DNA of 64,000 nt from Lycorma delicatula (GCF_047948215.1 NC_134465.1:18868022-18932021), one strand, 5' to 3'. Counted from the first letter of the stretch, positions 1 to 10,339 are shown. Translations and numbers: made by a program. Notes: generated by a model from the letters alone, not told the origin.

Positions 1-149
1 GGTAAAGCCCGATAAGCAACTCCCCGCAACATAATTTTAAAAAAAATTAATAGTATTTGGAATTTTGTAAAAATTTTATCATGTTCGGTTGAAAAGTTCA
101 TTAAGTAATAATTAAATAAACATAAATATTAAATATAAAACTTTAATGA

Positions 150-540
150 ATGAATGAATGTAGGGGCAGGGGGCAGCCCTATTTCTGAGGGCGTCTTGGC
201 TTTAACCACAAGCAAGAGTGGATAAAGTCGGGGCGTTCGATGAAACATTAGGAACCTCAAGGTATGCGGGCTCGCTGGACGGGTGAGGGGGTATGCGTGG
301 GGTCTACATACTCCGACTTGTGTAGAAGTAGGATGGGAAGGAGTAGTCCTCTTTCGGATAAATTTTCGGGCCCACCAGAAGCGGAAGGTCAGAACGTTCC
401 CGGTGATGCAAGGGGGACCCCGATGGGGGGCCTGCAAGGGCGCCAAGCTAGGGTGGGTTTTAGTCACCGCCACGACACATAGGTGTAGCTGAGGTAAAGC
501 CTCCCAGGCGAATGCCGGCCGTCACATGTGAGTTTAAAAG
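150..540 (+). mobile_element. Probable 3' end of a truncated LINE (GC-rich island)
   Basis: A sharply GC-rich block in AT-rich surroundings ends on the plus strand in an A-rich tail near 530-545. It contains a 'GGGTGGGTTTTAGTC' stretch, which I associate with 3' untranslated regions of insect R1/I-clade LINEs. Open frames inside it lack recognisable domains and are shadows of the base composition. It matches in character the GC-rich LINE ends at 51.3-51.8 kb and 55.45-55.73 kb. No reverse transcriptase sequence remains, so the LINE call rests on composition, tail and resemblance. Confidence 0.4.
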
Positions 541-544
541 AAAA

Positions 545-1186
545 AAGGTAGAATGACACAACAAATTATAAAGAAACAACCTTTTTTCATTTTAAAATTT
601 TAATTTCTGATAATCTGTGACACCCTTACACTCCCGAAAGAATATCTATAAACGTTTAAAAAGTTCAGTTAGATGCTTCCAAAAATCATAAAATAATGAT
701 AAAAGTTTTTCTTTAGGAATCTTAAGCTCAATTTCCAAAGGCTCTTTAATTTCTTGAAGAAAAACAACTTTTGCTGCTTTCAAAAACCTAACCTTTCAAA
801 ATGAAAGGTTAGAATCAACAGATAAAGGTGCTGGTAAAATCAAATACATGTGGAAAATGCTGAGATCCTGACCGATCCTATATTTTTTCAGTTTGATAAT
901 ATGTGATGTGAAATATGATTTACATTTGACAGATTAAACTTGGTTTTGTTGTTACTGTTAAATAATATAGGGTTTCCAAAAAAAAAAAAATCCTATGAAT
1001 TTCCTCAAAGGAGGAAATTTGTACAGTTTGTTAATAATAAAAAAAAATAGTTTTTAATTTTCTGGAAAGAAAGAAAAATTATTGCGTTTATATTTAAGTT
1101 TATCTATGAAAAAACGTTGATAACCAATTCTGAGAAAGATATTTAAATCTTCCGAGGAAATGTAAACTAATTGAGTATCTGTTACC
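545..1186. other. AT-rich sequence without recognised features
   Basis: I see homopolymer runs and no coding-like stretch or repeat family member here. Confidence 0.5.
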
Positions 1187-1194
1187 TTTTTCTT

Positions 1195-1466
1195 ATTTCC
1201 GTTTAGCCTCCGAAACCACCATAAGGTATTACTACAGATGATGATACGTATGAATGCAAATGAAGTGTAATCTTGTACAGACTTAGATCGACCGTTCCTG
1301 AGTTATGTGGCTATCTGAAACCCAACCACCAAAGAATACCGGTATCCACGATCTAGTATTCATATCCGTATAAAAGTAACTAACTTTAATAGGATTTGAA
1401 CTCTCGACTTTGAAATCACCTGATTTCCGATGACGAGTTCACCACTAGACCAACCCGGTGGGTTGC
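1195..1466 (-). repeat. SINE, family 2 (tRNA-derived head)
   Basis: Read on the minus strand, it starts at 1466 with a tRNA-like head holding an A-box-like TGGTCTAGTGG and a B-box-like GAGTTCAAATCC. It continues through a body with GATCGTGGATACCGG and TTTGGTGGTTGGGT and ends near 1200 in a tail with a T-rich run (A-run on the element strand). The same body occurs at 39550-39838 and 62762-63034, and as a fragment at 28840-28887. A and B boxes are RNA polymerase III internal promoters. Mobilisation would need a LINE in trans. Confidence 0.8.
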
Positions 1467-3220
1467 GTGTCTGTTACCTGGAAGGATTTTGAGATACTTC
1501 AATAGTGTGGGATTATCTTTTTAGTTTAATAACCGTTACTTGGATATACAAACTCTTTATCAACAACCACATCGATGTTTAACGTTAAATGAACGAACTA
1601 TTTATAGATGATTGCTTCGTTTTAATGTTCACTGAATACATGTTAAGAATTTCGGAAAATGTTTGAATAACTGCTACCTACTTACTTTTTTTTTACGTTT
1701 GATAGCGGTGATTATGCTATTTCTATTCATGATATTTCCTGTTACCTTCGGATGGTTGTATTAAAACCTCGACCCGGGAATAAGGTAATTATCTAATAAC
1801 ACCGTTCCCTAATCCTTTCTGGATAATACCACCTTACATTGATATATATAAAGATTTTAAATTAAGTAATTGAAATATTTACATCGTTCTAAAATCCTTT
1901 CTTATTGAGATTTTCAACAGAATTAAAAAAAAAAACACAATAATAACAAAATAAATAATTAAGTGTTAAAAATTTAGAACACTAAAAGAAATCATAATAA
2001 AATAAATTTAAAAATAAATAGCATTACCGTTTGATAAATTTATAAACTCCATCGGTCTGTGAAACATCTAAAAGTATTTTAAAATGTAATGTTGTTAGAA
2101 ACCGATTACTTAAGTTGTTCTTTCTAAATGTTAAACGTAAAATAAATATCCATGCGTAGAAGAAAGAAAAAAATATATAAGAGATGACTAGATCTAACCA
2201 AAGATATACAAACAGACGCTAAACATCGAAAAGAAATAAAACAGAAGAAGGAAAAATATACAAAAAAAAAAGCGGTTATAAATAAGAATTACGGCAACCG
2301 AAAATAAAATTGTTCAAGGTTTTACTCATACAATAACTAACAATTGAACGTGTATTAAATCGATATATAAAACTTTAAGATAACATAAACGTACATCGTT
2401 CAAAATAATAAAACATGGTTGAATAAGCTACAAATATTATTTATACTTATTTATAAAAAAGTTGGATACTCAACCGTACCGGTCAAGGATAAATTTATCC
2501 AATAGGGTTTTCGTTTCCTTATCTATTACTAAATACTGTTTGAAATAAAGGATTAATTCAAGTACCGTTATAAAAAAAGAAGATATCAAGAAAACCCATA
2601 AACTCATATTAAACATCCAAATTTCAACTATAATAACCGGCAAATATCATATTATGGTCAGTTACAGATTGATTCACGAAGAATGTTACAAAATTTCAGG
2701 ACATTTTATAAGAAAATAAATATAAAAAGAAAGTTCATAATAGTTTCAGAAACGCTTCTTTAGCGAATGATTTCGTCCTGATTTTTGCGCCATCGGTAAA
2801 ATTAAGCCAAACTGTAACTGTTGGGATCCAAATTAATTTAGTGGTCTAGGAAATTAGGAGTTAATTTAGTGGTCTTCTATGAAATCTGATCTAAAAAATC
2901 CAGAAAAAAATACGTCGGAGATCTGTATTCTTTATTAGGTTTCGAAAAATCTTGGGTAAAAGACAAAAGATTGGGATCAAAAAGACAGCTATTTTATGTC
3001 TACCGTAATAAAGAAACAAAAGTATAAAAAAAATGTAACGAACTCGATTCTAAATAAAATCCAAAGAGACTAAATACGAATGTATGGTTTACAAAATTTA
3101 TTATTAACAAATTATATAAAAATGTGGCAAATTTATCTACATATTGAGAAACAGAATATTCAAAATAGAGGATTTAAAATAGAAATAGAGAAATGTTTCT
3201 AGATATTGATATATCTAGAA
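1467..3220. other. AT-rich sequence, no gene recognised
   Basis: Long AT-rich stretch with no domain-bearing frame. A short direct repeat (TTAATTTAGTGGTCT at 2834-2848 and 2861-2875) is the only structure noted. Confidence 0.5.
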
Positions 3221-3223
3221 ACT

Positions 3224-3385
3224 GTTTTTTTTTTAACCTCCGGGACCACCGTTACGTATTGCTTCAGAGGATGAGATGAATGACAATTTTTGTAGCGTGT
3301 GAAAATGCCATGCCTGACCGGGATTCGAACCCGGGACCTTCGGATGAAAGAACGAGAAGCTACCTATCGCGCCATGGAGGCCAGC
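3224..3385 (-). repeat. SINE, family 1 (tRNA-derived)
   Basis: On the minus strand it begins GGCCTCCATGGCGCGATAGG, has the B box GGTTCGAATCCCGG, then CATGGCATTTTCACACGCTAC, a TCATCTCATCCTCTGAAG tail and GGAGGTTAAA followed by an A-run (T-run at 3224-3233 on plus). It is one of seven copies in the window. The head resembles a tRNA with both polymerase III promoter boxes. It is a retroposon and not a tRNA gene, because the 3' half diverges into the SINE body with no acceptor stem. Confidence 0.85.
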
Positions 3386-3746
3386 CTCTAGAAACTTACT
3401 TTCTTGTTGTATAATATTAAATTTTGTTTCTCTAATATATAGATCTCTATCTAGATCTCTGAATATATACAACTTATCACCACGGCTGATATAAAACATA
3501 AGAGCAGAAATGAAGCCCGTCTCAGAAATATAAATACATAAATGAATTAAACGGCTAAAACCATGAAAGACATTTTCGGGAAAGAGAATTAAATAGGTTA
3601 ACAAAGCTTTGAATACATTGAAAAAAGCCACTTTGCTACAGATGATGTAAATTGCTAAATAAAAAGGTGAAGATAATAAGCGCTAGAAAAATAGAGAAGC
3701 CGATAACTTTACGTTAAATAATATAAATGAAAAATATTATATGCGA

Positions 3747-4472
3747 GGGCGGTCCAAAAACTAACTTACGTTTGTGCCTAGTGTGGGGATAAAGCCGCCA
3801 CCCGGGGTCAAAACGTTTCTACACTCAGTAGCATCAAGCTGTCGTAGCTTGTGGACTGTGATTTTTCTACTTTGTTCGTTGTGTATTATTTAAATGCGCA
3901 CTTCGATGGAAAATGCAGCGAGTTGTGAGGTGCATTCAGCGATTAGCTTTTTACCGGCAAAATATCTCAAACCGATTGAAATTCATCGGCAACTTTGTGA
4001 GGTGTACGGAGATGGAATAACGAGTGAAGGTAGAGTAAGGTAGTGATGGATTCATTGTAAAAATGGCCGGACCAATGTTCACGATGAGAACCGCAGTGAT
4101 CGGCCTAGCCTAGTGACTGATGAACTGACGATGAAGATCAACGATAAAATTCGTAAAACTCGCTGCATTACGATTACAGAACTCTCAGTTCATTTCCCCC
4201 AAATTTCACGAAGTTTACTGCACGAAATTGAATCGGAGAAGCTTGGTTACAACAAGTTTTGTGCAAGATGATGCCAAAAATCTAAGGCGGTAGATTTCTA
4301 CAGAGAAGGAACTGAAAAGCTGCTCATCGTTATGGTAAATGCCTCAATTTAAATGGCGACTGTGTAGAAAAATATTTTAAAATTGTCCCTTTCAAATGGA
4401 TATGATAAAATTTCTTTTTTTTTATTCGGTTGGTTTCTTATTTCAAAACGTAAGTTTCTTTCTGGACAGCCC
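3747..4472 (+). mobile_element. Internally deleted mariner transposon with TIRs
   Basis: The left end reads GGGCGGTCCAAAAACTAACT. The reverse complement of the right end reads GGGCTGTCCAGAAAGAAACT, giving TIRs of about 28 bp. The element is followed by TA at 4473, as expected of the TA target of mariner elements; the left flank is GA, presumably mutated. It carries the two ends of a transposase gene and lacks the middle, making it a non-autonomous deletion derivative of about 726 bp. Confidence 0.85.
3892..4386 (+). pseudogene. Mariner transposase, N-terminal helix-turn-helix joined to C-terminal tail
   Basis: From the ATG at 3892 the frame reads through a paired helix-turn-helix region (IEIHRQLCEVYGDGITSE, then GRTNVHDENRSDRPS). 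Two adjacent stops interrupt it after about 49 residues and another stop lies near 4267. A C-terminal piece follows, with FYREGTEKLL and, in another frame, a KCLNLNGDCVEKYF-type ending typical of mariner transposases. The catalytic D,D34D core is missing. The protein would have bound TIR DNA and cut at TA sites; this copy cannot. The family call is firm; the subfamily is not resolved. Confidence 0.85.
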
Positions 4473-6056
4473 TAATATATTCAACAAAGAAATCAACGTA
4501 GAAAAATTAAATTCAGTTTAAAAATGTTTGTTTAAATACTACTGGATAATAAAGAAAAGTTACCGAAAAAGATTTATAAATAGATCCTACTCCAAAAATC
4601 CCTATAAGCAACCAAAAAACATTAATATTAACCAAATATTTTTAGATCTTTTACATAAATAAAAAGGGTTTCCAGTTAATTACCGATTAATTTCAACGGG
4701 AAGAAAAGGATCAAGAATTCTGATGGAGGTAAATCTGGTAGTGAGAAAGGGATAATATACTCATACAGGAACCGTGAACACAATCAAACTAAAGGTAATT
4801 TGCTTCAAGAAAATCTTTAGACGATGGCAAAAATCTCGTTTAATAAACGGGGGGACAATGCATTATTTAATATTTTGTAGATTAGATAAGATTATCAGGA
4901 ATAATAAAGAGCGAAGCAACTTCCCGTTGTCTTAAATTAACATTACCGTGGATTACTCATAAAAAAATTCCAACGCAGATAAATTATTTCGAATGTAATG
5001 CTATTAAAATCTTTTTAACGTGGTAATAATATTTGTATCATTACTTTTATAGAAAGCAACGTTATTTAAGTTTCTTGAAATCCCGTTGTTATATATGTGC
5101 ACAGCAACAAAAAAAAAAAAAAAAACATCATACATTAGTTAGGAAAAAAATCCATTTACTATATCTTTATAAAAAATTATTTTATTATAACGAGTAAGTA
5201 CTGCATCTATAGGATAGGTGAAGGTAAAAAAAAACATGTAACTGAAATACAATAATAATAATAAAAAATTAAAAAGTATCAAAACCCCTCGAATAATAAT
5301 TTCAAAATGGAAGTTAAATAAAATTTAATTACTCAACTTCTCTATTTCTATTCCACTAACTCTCTCTCTAATTTAATGTTCTTTGTTTGATCCCAAGAGA
5401 TACAACAATCGTCAGTAAAAAGCAAACACGAAAATCCCATGTGAATTCTACATTAGACCGCAGACTGAGCCGAATAGCGGATGGACACGTTTACTGCTTC
5501 TACTACTAATACTACTGCAACTATTAGAATGATTTCAACGCACAATGCAGAACCACCTCAAACCGCCCCGCTCCTTCTCATCATTGGCAGAGCATTACCA
5601 CCACCCTCTTACAATTCAACATCGACTAAGCGAAATGTATCAACAAATCTCACAAACCTAAACGCATACGTAACCGTTATATGCAAACACGTACTTTTGT
5701 TTACCCGAGACTGTATACTGACAATTAAAATCAATAGTACAACATTAGTATTATTAGTAATATTGTTATTATTGAATAATTATAAATATTTAATGAAAAA
5801 CATTAATAATATTATTATCAGAACAATACAGAAATAGGTGTTCCTACAATTTTAAAGTGATTTTATAATAGTAGAAATTTCTCGCGAAGAATTTTGAAAT
5901 ATAATTTTATTTCTACGCACCAAAAAAAGAAGGTAAACAGGTTTTATTAAAACAATTAAATTTGAACTATTTTCACTTGCGCTCTATTTTAACTCACAAT
6001 GTTTTTTTCAATTTTAATTTTTTTTTTGTTTGTTTGTTCTCAGATCTTGCATTCTT
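4473..6056. other. AT-rich sequence, no gene supported
   Basis: Contains poly-A runs and a 118-codon open frame at 5481-5837 that is low-complexity (Thr/Asn/Ile/Leu-rich) and has no recognisable domain; I do not treat it as a gene. Confidence 0.5.
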
Positions 6057-6660
6057 AATTTAACATACTTCTTGACATTGCCGACTGATGAAATTTGCAC
6101 AGTTACTAAGGTCGGGTGATAATACAATTTCATTACTTTTGTAAACATTACCCCGTACGGGGGTAAATTAAGGGTGCAAATGTAATAATTTAACATACTT
6201 CCTGACATTGCCTATTGTTGAAATTTGCAAAGTTATTAAGGTCGGGTGATAATACAATATTCCATCGTTACTTTTGCAAACATCACCCCGTACGAGGGTA
6301 AAATAAGGGTCCAGGAGTAATAATTTAACATACTTCTTGACTCAGAGGTTGCCTCCGTGGCGCGAGTGATAGCGTCTCGGCCTTTCATCCGGAGGTCCCG
6401 GGTTCGAATCCCGGTCGGACATGGTATTTTCACATACGCTACAAATCATTCATCTTCATGCTCTGAAGAATGCCTAACGATGAATCCGGAGGTTAAATAA
6501 AAAACATACTTCCTGACATTGCCTATTGATAAAATTTTGCACGGTTACTAAGATCGGATGAAAATACAGTATTCTACAATTACTTTTGCATTTTGCAAAC
6601 ATTCCGCTGTACGGGGGTGAATTAAGTGTAGGGATTAAGGGTGCGGGTGTAAAAAAGTTA
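6057..6660. repeat. Tandem array of about 130-bp units, third unit split by a SINE
   Basis: Units start with AACATACTTCYTGACATTGCC at about 6062, 6192 and 6327, with spacings of 130 and 135 bp. They share GGTCGGGTGATAATACA, CATYACCCCGTACGRGGGTAAA and an ending like AAGGGTGCAAATGTAATAAT. The third unit is interrupted at 6342-6502 by a SINE and resumes at 6503. Short AT-rich frames here are shadows. Confidence 0.85.
6342..6502 (+). repeat. SINE, family 1, with 15-bp target-site duplication
   Basis: The plus-strand copy begins at the GCCTCCGTGGCGCGAGTGAT head (6351) and has B box GGTTCGAATCCCGG, the CTCTGAAG tail motif and GGAGGTTAAATAAAA. It is flanked by AACATACTTCTTGAC (6327-6341) and AACATACTTCCTGAC (6503-6517), 14 of 15 identical. 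The tandem-array unit continues after the second copy, which shows that this is an insertion duplication. Confidence 0.9.
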
Positions 6661-6848
6661 CAAAATCTGCAAAACGGCTATGCGAGGTTTAAAATCCAAA
6701 TTAACCTATTAATTAAACTTATGCAGTGTATGATAATAATTTGATTAATGCACGACTAAAAAGCATAAACGCGAGTAACTTATGCGATACATTAAAGAAG
6801 ATTACACCCGTTTAAGAGTAAATTATACAATACGTTAAAAAATATTCT

Positions 6849-7120
6849 GCCGAATTTTAAAAATAAGGCGTATCTCGAAAACGGTGCGTCCTAGGCCATT
6901 TTTAACGCGATTTTGAAAAGCTTACCCGAAACTATCCAATTTTTTGAATGGATTACGGGTATTTCATCCGACCAAGTCCACCCGTTCTCGAGTTACGCCC
7001 TTTTCACAACATTTTTTGAAATTGATGCTGAAGTGAATTGAAAATGTATCGGTTAACAGTTTTAATCACGTTTAAATTAATTTAAAAAAATCGGGCATAA
7101 TTACTTTCAGCGAAAGCGGG
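6849..7120 (+). repeat. Left terminal inverted repeat of the 3.3-kb element
   Basis: It contains an internal inverted pair, GGCGTATCTCGAAAACGG at 6867-6884 and its near reverse complement at 6982-6999 (16 of 18), so each TIR can itself fold over about 130 bp. It ends in ACTTTCAGCGAAAGC, a short self-complementary motif that recurs at the inner edge of the right TIR and twice more near 9450 and 9566. Confidence 0.8.
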
Positions 7121-7202
7121 ATGTTTTCTTCAATAAATTGATCCAGTATGTATGTAACTTATTCAAATACATTAAATTAATAAAAAATGAATTACTAAAT
7201 AA

Positions 7203-8752
7203 ATAAATTACTAAATATAATGGATTTGTACCCTTTGAAACAACTTTATACGAATTATTTTTGCTCCCGCAGATCTGCGGGACCAAAATACTCTATTACT
7301 TTTTTAGATTATTTATTACAAAATAAGTTGCAGAAATTACTAAATCTAATGGATTTGTAACCTTTGAAATGAGTTTATATGAATTATTTTGGGGGACCGA
7401 ATTCGGCCCACCAAATTATTCTATTAATTCTAATATGTGATCTGTAAAAACGTCTAATATTTTCGATAAATTGAAAAGTTAAAAATATTCATCTACAAAC
7501 CAGAAATAATTGATTTTTATTAACTACATTACAAATTACCCGGATATAAGTAACGAGATGAATAAAAAAAACAAGTACATATTCAATATACCAGAAGATT
7601 TTAATATGTATATAGTGAAGTTGCGGTTAAAAATAATAAATACATTTAATTATACTCGTCTAGTGAACTTGGAAAATCCCATTCAAATATAAAAATTTTT
7701 TTTAACGCAAAACTTTTTAATCTAATTGTATATAGTAGTGTTTACTTACCCCTTCGGACGTTACGTTCAATAATGATGAATTTATCGATGTTGTTTCTAT
7801 ATCGACCTTTATTTTTATCCTTTTCTTTGACACAAATACGGGTTTTTTTTAATGCAACAAAATTATGTCATGATGGAGGAAAACGATTTGATAATTGGTT
7901 TCGTAATAAAGATTGAAAAGAATTGATTGCCTTTTACAATAATAAGGCCGCCCCTCATATACGATGGGGGGGGGGAAGGTTTACTATGATAAAGTTGAAA
8001 TAAATAAAATTATTACCAATACAAGAATTAATTGAAAAATTAGTTGGCTGGCCAGCCAACAAAATATCCTGTATAAAGTGAATTCAAAGGGTACAAATCC
8101 ATTATATTTAGTAAATTCTGGTTAGATTTAAACTTTTCAATTTATTGAAAATATTAGACATTTTTGGAATTTATTGAATTAACTAATTATTATTCACAAA
8201 AATTAGTCTCCACGAATTCAAGGCGACAAAGGCGTGCAAATCCATTAGATTTAGTAATTTCTGCTTTATCGATGAAAATAATAGAATATTATTACAATAA
8301 TGTAGTTTTGTAATGGTCATAATTACCATGATGTAGATTTACAAGTGGTATTGATGCTTAGAATTGTAAAAAAGGTTATTCCAATATCTAAAAAATTATT
8401 TATTGATGCAAATATACTATACATTTAAACTAGTTTCTTTTCTTTTTTTTCAATTCATTTGGTGGTGAAGATCTTTACTACCAAAATAATTCATATAAAA
8501 TCGTTTCAAAGGGTAGAAATCCATAGATTTAGTAATTTCTGGTATTTATTACGTAATAAAAGAATGTACAAAATTAGTATTTTGGTCCCGCAGATTCGAG
8601 TGATGAAAATAATTCATGTAAACTCGTTTACTAAAATTACTACCGATACAAGAATAAATTGAAAAATTAGTCGGCTGGAATTCCAGCCAACAAAATATCC
8701 TACATAAAGCGAATCCAAAGGTTACAATATCCATTAGATTTAGTAATTTCTG
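7203..8752. repeat. Array of imperfect palindromes with a shared 36-bp motif (hr-like)
   Basis: Palindromes: 7266-7281 (perfect 16 bp, core AGATCT), 7381-7421 (imperfect, core CCGAATTCGG), 8043-8060 (perfect 18 bp, core GGCC), 8458-8485 (12 of 14 arm matches, core AGATCT), 8580-8610 (left arm kept, right arm decayed) and 8673-8688 (perfect 16 bp, core GAATTC). Further ones lie at 8943-8971 (core CGGAATTCCG) and 9147-9174 (12 of 14). Most are followed, about 20-25 bp away, by AAGGGTACAAATCCATTAGA plus TTTAGTAATTTCTGG. This motif is in minus orientation near 7203-7246 and 7337-7375 and plus orientation near 8087, 8229, 8507 and 8716. Baculovirus homologous regions have this general design (palindromes with EcoRI cores serving as enhancers or origins). 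The comparison is by architecture only. Confidence 0.75.
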
Positions 8753-9147
8753 GTTAAATATAAACTTTTCAATTACATTTTTGCAATTTTATATAATATT
8801 TAAAATTAACATTTTAAACAATAATAAATCGATTCCTCATATACGAAGAATCGCCTATATGGCAAGCGATTTAGAAATTGGATTCAAAATAAAGAATCTA
8901 AAAAAATAATCGATGAGGGGCAAACACTATTTATGCAAAAATTTTGGCTCCTCGGAATTCCGTGGGGCAAACACTGTAGCGGTAAATTTAAAAAAATAAA
9001 GACAGTGGGGGTAAACAAGGTAAAATAAATAAATAAAATTTTATCGTCTTGTAAAAAAATATTTATTATTTTGTACATATATTTATTAATTTATTGTACA
9101 TTGAGCCGAGTAAAACTGCGAAAGAATCTGTTTTATTGTGAAATATT

Positions 9148-9330
9148 TTGGTGGTTGGAACTCCATCCACCAAACGATTCGGTTTCTTCCTAGTTAAAAG
9201 CAGCAAAATCATTAATTTATTTATACTGAAATATATAGACACGAACAAGAAAAAAGGTCGTGGTATAATTGGTTCTGAGGTGAATAAAGCTATAGATTTA
9301 TTACCAGTTGAAGCACAACTAGTATTTTAA
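9148..9330 (+). CDS. Short open frame, unknown, basic glycine-containing C-terminus
   Basis: Sixty codons without a stop, starting inside the palindrome at 9147-9174 and ending in a KKKGRGIIGSEV-type basic, glycine-containing segment followed by AIDLLPVEAQ. I do not recognise a domain. A basic Gly-rich linker would fit a structural protein of a virus-like element, but this is weak. It may be a decayed exon of the same gene as the capsid-like frame downstream. The product and even its reality as a gene are uncertain. Confidence 0.2.
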   Translation: MVVGTPSTKRFGFFLVKSSKIINLFILKYIDTNKKKGRGIIGSEVNKAIDLLPVEAQLVF

Positions 9331-9359
9331 AATGCAATGAAAAAAAATTATTCTCAATA

Positions 9360-9470
9360 TTTTTGAATTTGATGATGTAATAAAATGAAAATGTGTTTTA
9401 ACCACTCGTTTAACAGTTTTGATTACTTTTAAAATCGGGCATCATGACTTTCAGCGAAAGCGAGATTATG
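9360..9470 (+). repeat. Extra partial copy of the inner TIR in direct orientation
   Basis: TGAAAATGTG...TTTAACAGTTTTGATTAC and ATCGGGCATCATGACTTTCA match the inner part of the left TIR (about 7015-7120) in the same orientation. This suggests a nested or duplicated element end inside the 3.3-kb element. Confidence 0.6.
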
Positions 9471-9531
9471 GGTGATGGAGGTTGTAGACTGTTTATTTTG
9501 TTTATTGTTGAGATAGTTATTGACACTATGA

Positions 9532-9837
9532 TCGTGTAAATTTTATTATGATGTTTGGTATCACTACTTTCAGCGAAATCTAGAATTTAAACAATTGTAT
9601 TATAAATTGACCAATTCGCCATATACGTTTTCAGATTATAAAAACAAATATCCCTTGGATGTGATTGATTGTTCGCGACAGGATGAATCAATAAAAATGG
9701 GCCTTACTGATGTGAAAATTAATATTGAAGTTGAAGAGAATTTTAAGCTAAATACAATCACGTATTGTTTATTAATATATGAAAATGTAATAGCTTACTC
9801 GCCGTTAACCGGCAAAGTAATTAAAAAATCTTCATAA
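9532..9837 (+). pseudogene. C-terminal fragment of a double-jelly-roll capsid-like protein
   Basis: Open from just after a stop at 9529 to the TAA at 9835-9837, about 101 codons with no ATG near the start. The last 80 codons (from 9595) carry the features by which I recognise the end of insect double-jelly-roll-like domain proteins: a YPLDVIDCSRQDES segment, a beta-strand-like INIEVEENF stretch, TYCLLIYENV, then a YSPLTGK turn just before the stop. The family's proteins are several hundred residues long; the N-terminal part is absent upstream, where only short frames remain. The stop lies about 30 bp before the right TIR, as expected for the last gene of such an element. It would encode a capsid-type protein of a Polinton- or virus-like element; this copy cannot. 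Identification is from memory of family features without a search. Confidence 0.5.
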
Positions 9838-9865
9838 GTAGAAATTTGAATTATTTTAATTTTTG

Positions 9866-10156
9866 CTTTCGCTGAAATTAATGATGACCGATTTAAAAAA
9901 ATAATAATTTTAAAGTGATTAAGACTGTTAACTAAGCACATTTTCATTTTATTTCAGCATCAATTTCAAAAAAAATGTTGTGAATAGGGCGTATCTCGAA
10001 AACGGCTGGACTTGGACGGATGAAACTAGTTCCAATCGATTCAAAAAATTGGAAAGTTCCTTTCTATACAGCCTTTCAAAATCGCGTTAGAATTGGGCTA
10101 GGACGAACCGTTTTCGATATACGCCCTTTTTTAAAATTTTTGAATTTAAAATTGGC
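9866..10156 (-). repeat. Right terminal inverted repeat of the 3.3-kb element
   Basis: Reverse-complement partner of 6849-7120, reading inward from 10156. Its own internal inverted pair is GGGCGTATCTCGAAAACGG at 9987-10005 and CCGTTTTCGATATACGCCC at 10108-10126 (18 of 19). Confidence 0.8.
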
Positions 10157-10339
10157 GTTCGATCTTACCTGAGGTTAGCACCCGTGAAAAGTGACGATGC
10201 ATGGTGAGATAGTGCTCTCCGTGAGACGAAACCTCATATACGACGATTATAGAATAATCAACAAAAACAAAAATATAACTAAATTGCGGATAATAATTGA
10301 CTTACGCGCGTACTACCAGTCCTCAAACGTTAATAATAA

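Larger units (their letters stand above)
6849..10156. mobile_element. 3.3-kb element with long TIRs, palindrome array and capsid-like ORF remnant
   Basis: The left end (6849-7120) and the reverse complement of the right end (9866-10156) align over about 270 bp: GGCGTATCTCGAAAACGG, CGTCCTAG, AACGCGATTTTGAAA, CCAATTTTTTGAAT, CACAACATTTTTT, GAAATTGATGCTGAA and TTTCAGCGAAAGC in the same order. Inside are at least eight imperfect palindromes, six copies of a 36-bp motif, and a frame at 9541-9837 resembling the C-terminus of insect double-jelly-roll (capsid-like) proteins. Another open frame at 7510-7692 has no recognised relatives. No polymerase, integrase or ATPase is visible, so it would be a gutted or non-autonomous member of a Polinton/virus-like group. 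I found no target-site duplication. The boundaries are judged from where the two arms stop matching. Confidence 0.65.

Noticed and set aside
129..492. Three overlapping open frames as genes
   Set aside because: Frames on both strands in a GC-rich LINE end; no conserved motif in any.
5481..5837. 118-codon open frame
   Set aside because: Thr/Asn/Ile/Leu-rich, drifting into an AT-rich low-complexity tail; no domain, signal peptide or splice context that I could support.
6351..6425. tRNA gene
   Set aside because: Has A and B boxes but continues into a shared SINE body and tail, occurs in seven copies, and has no acceptor-stem closure.
7203..8752. Possible CRISPR array
   Set aside because: The repeats vary in arms and orientation, spacers are uneven, and the sequence is eukaryotic.
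7203..9174. Outright identification as a baculovirus or nudivirus insertion
   Set aside because: Only the palindrome design is similar; no viral gene of those groups is present and the arm sequences are not recognised.
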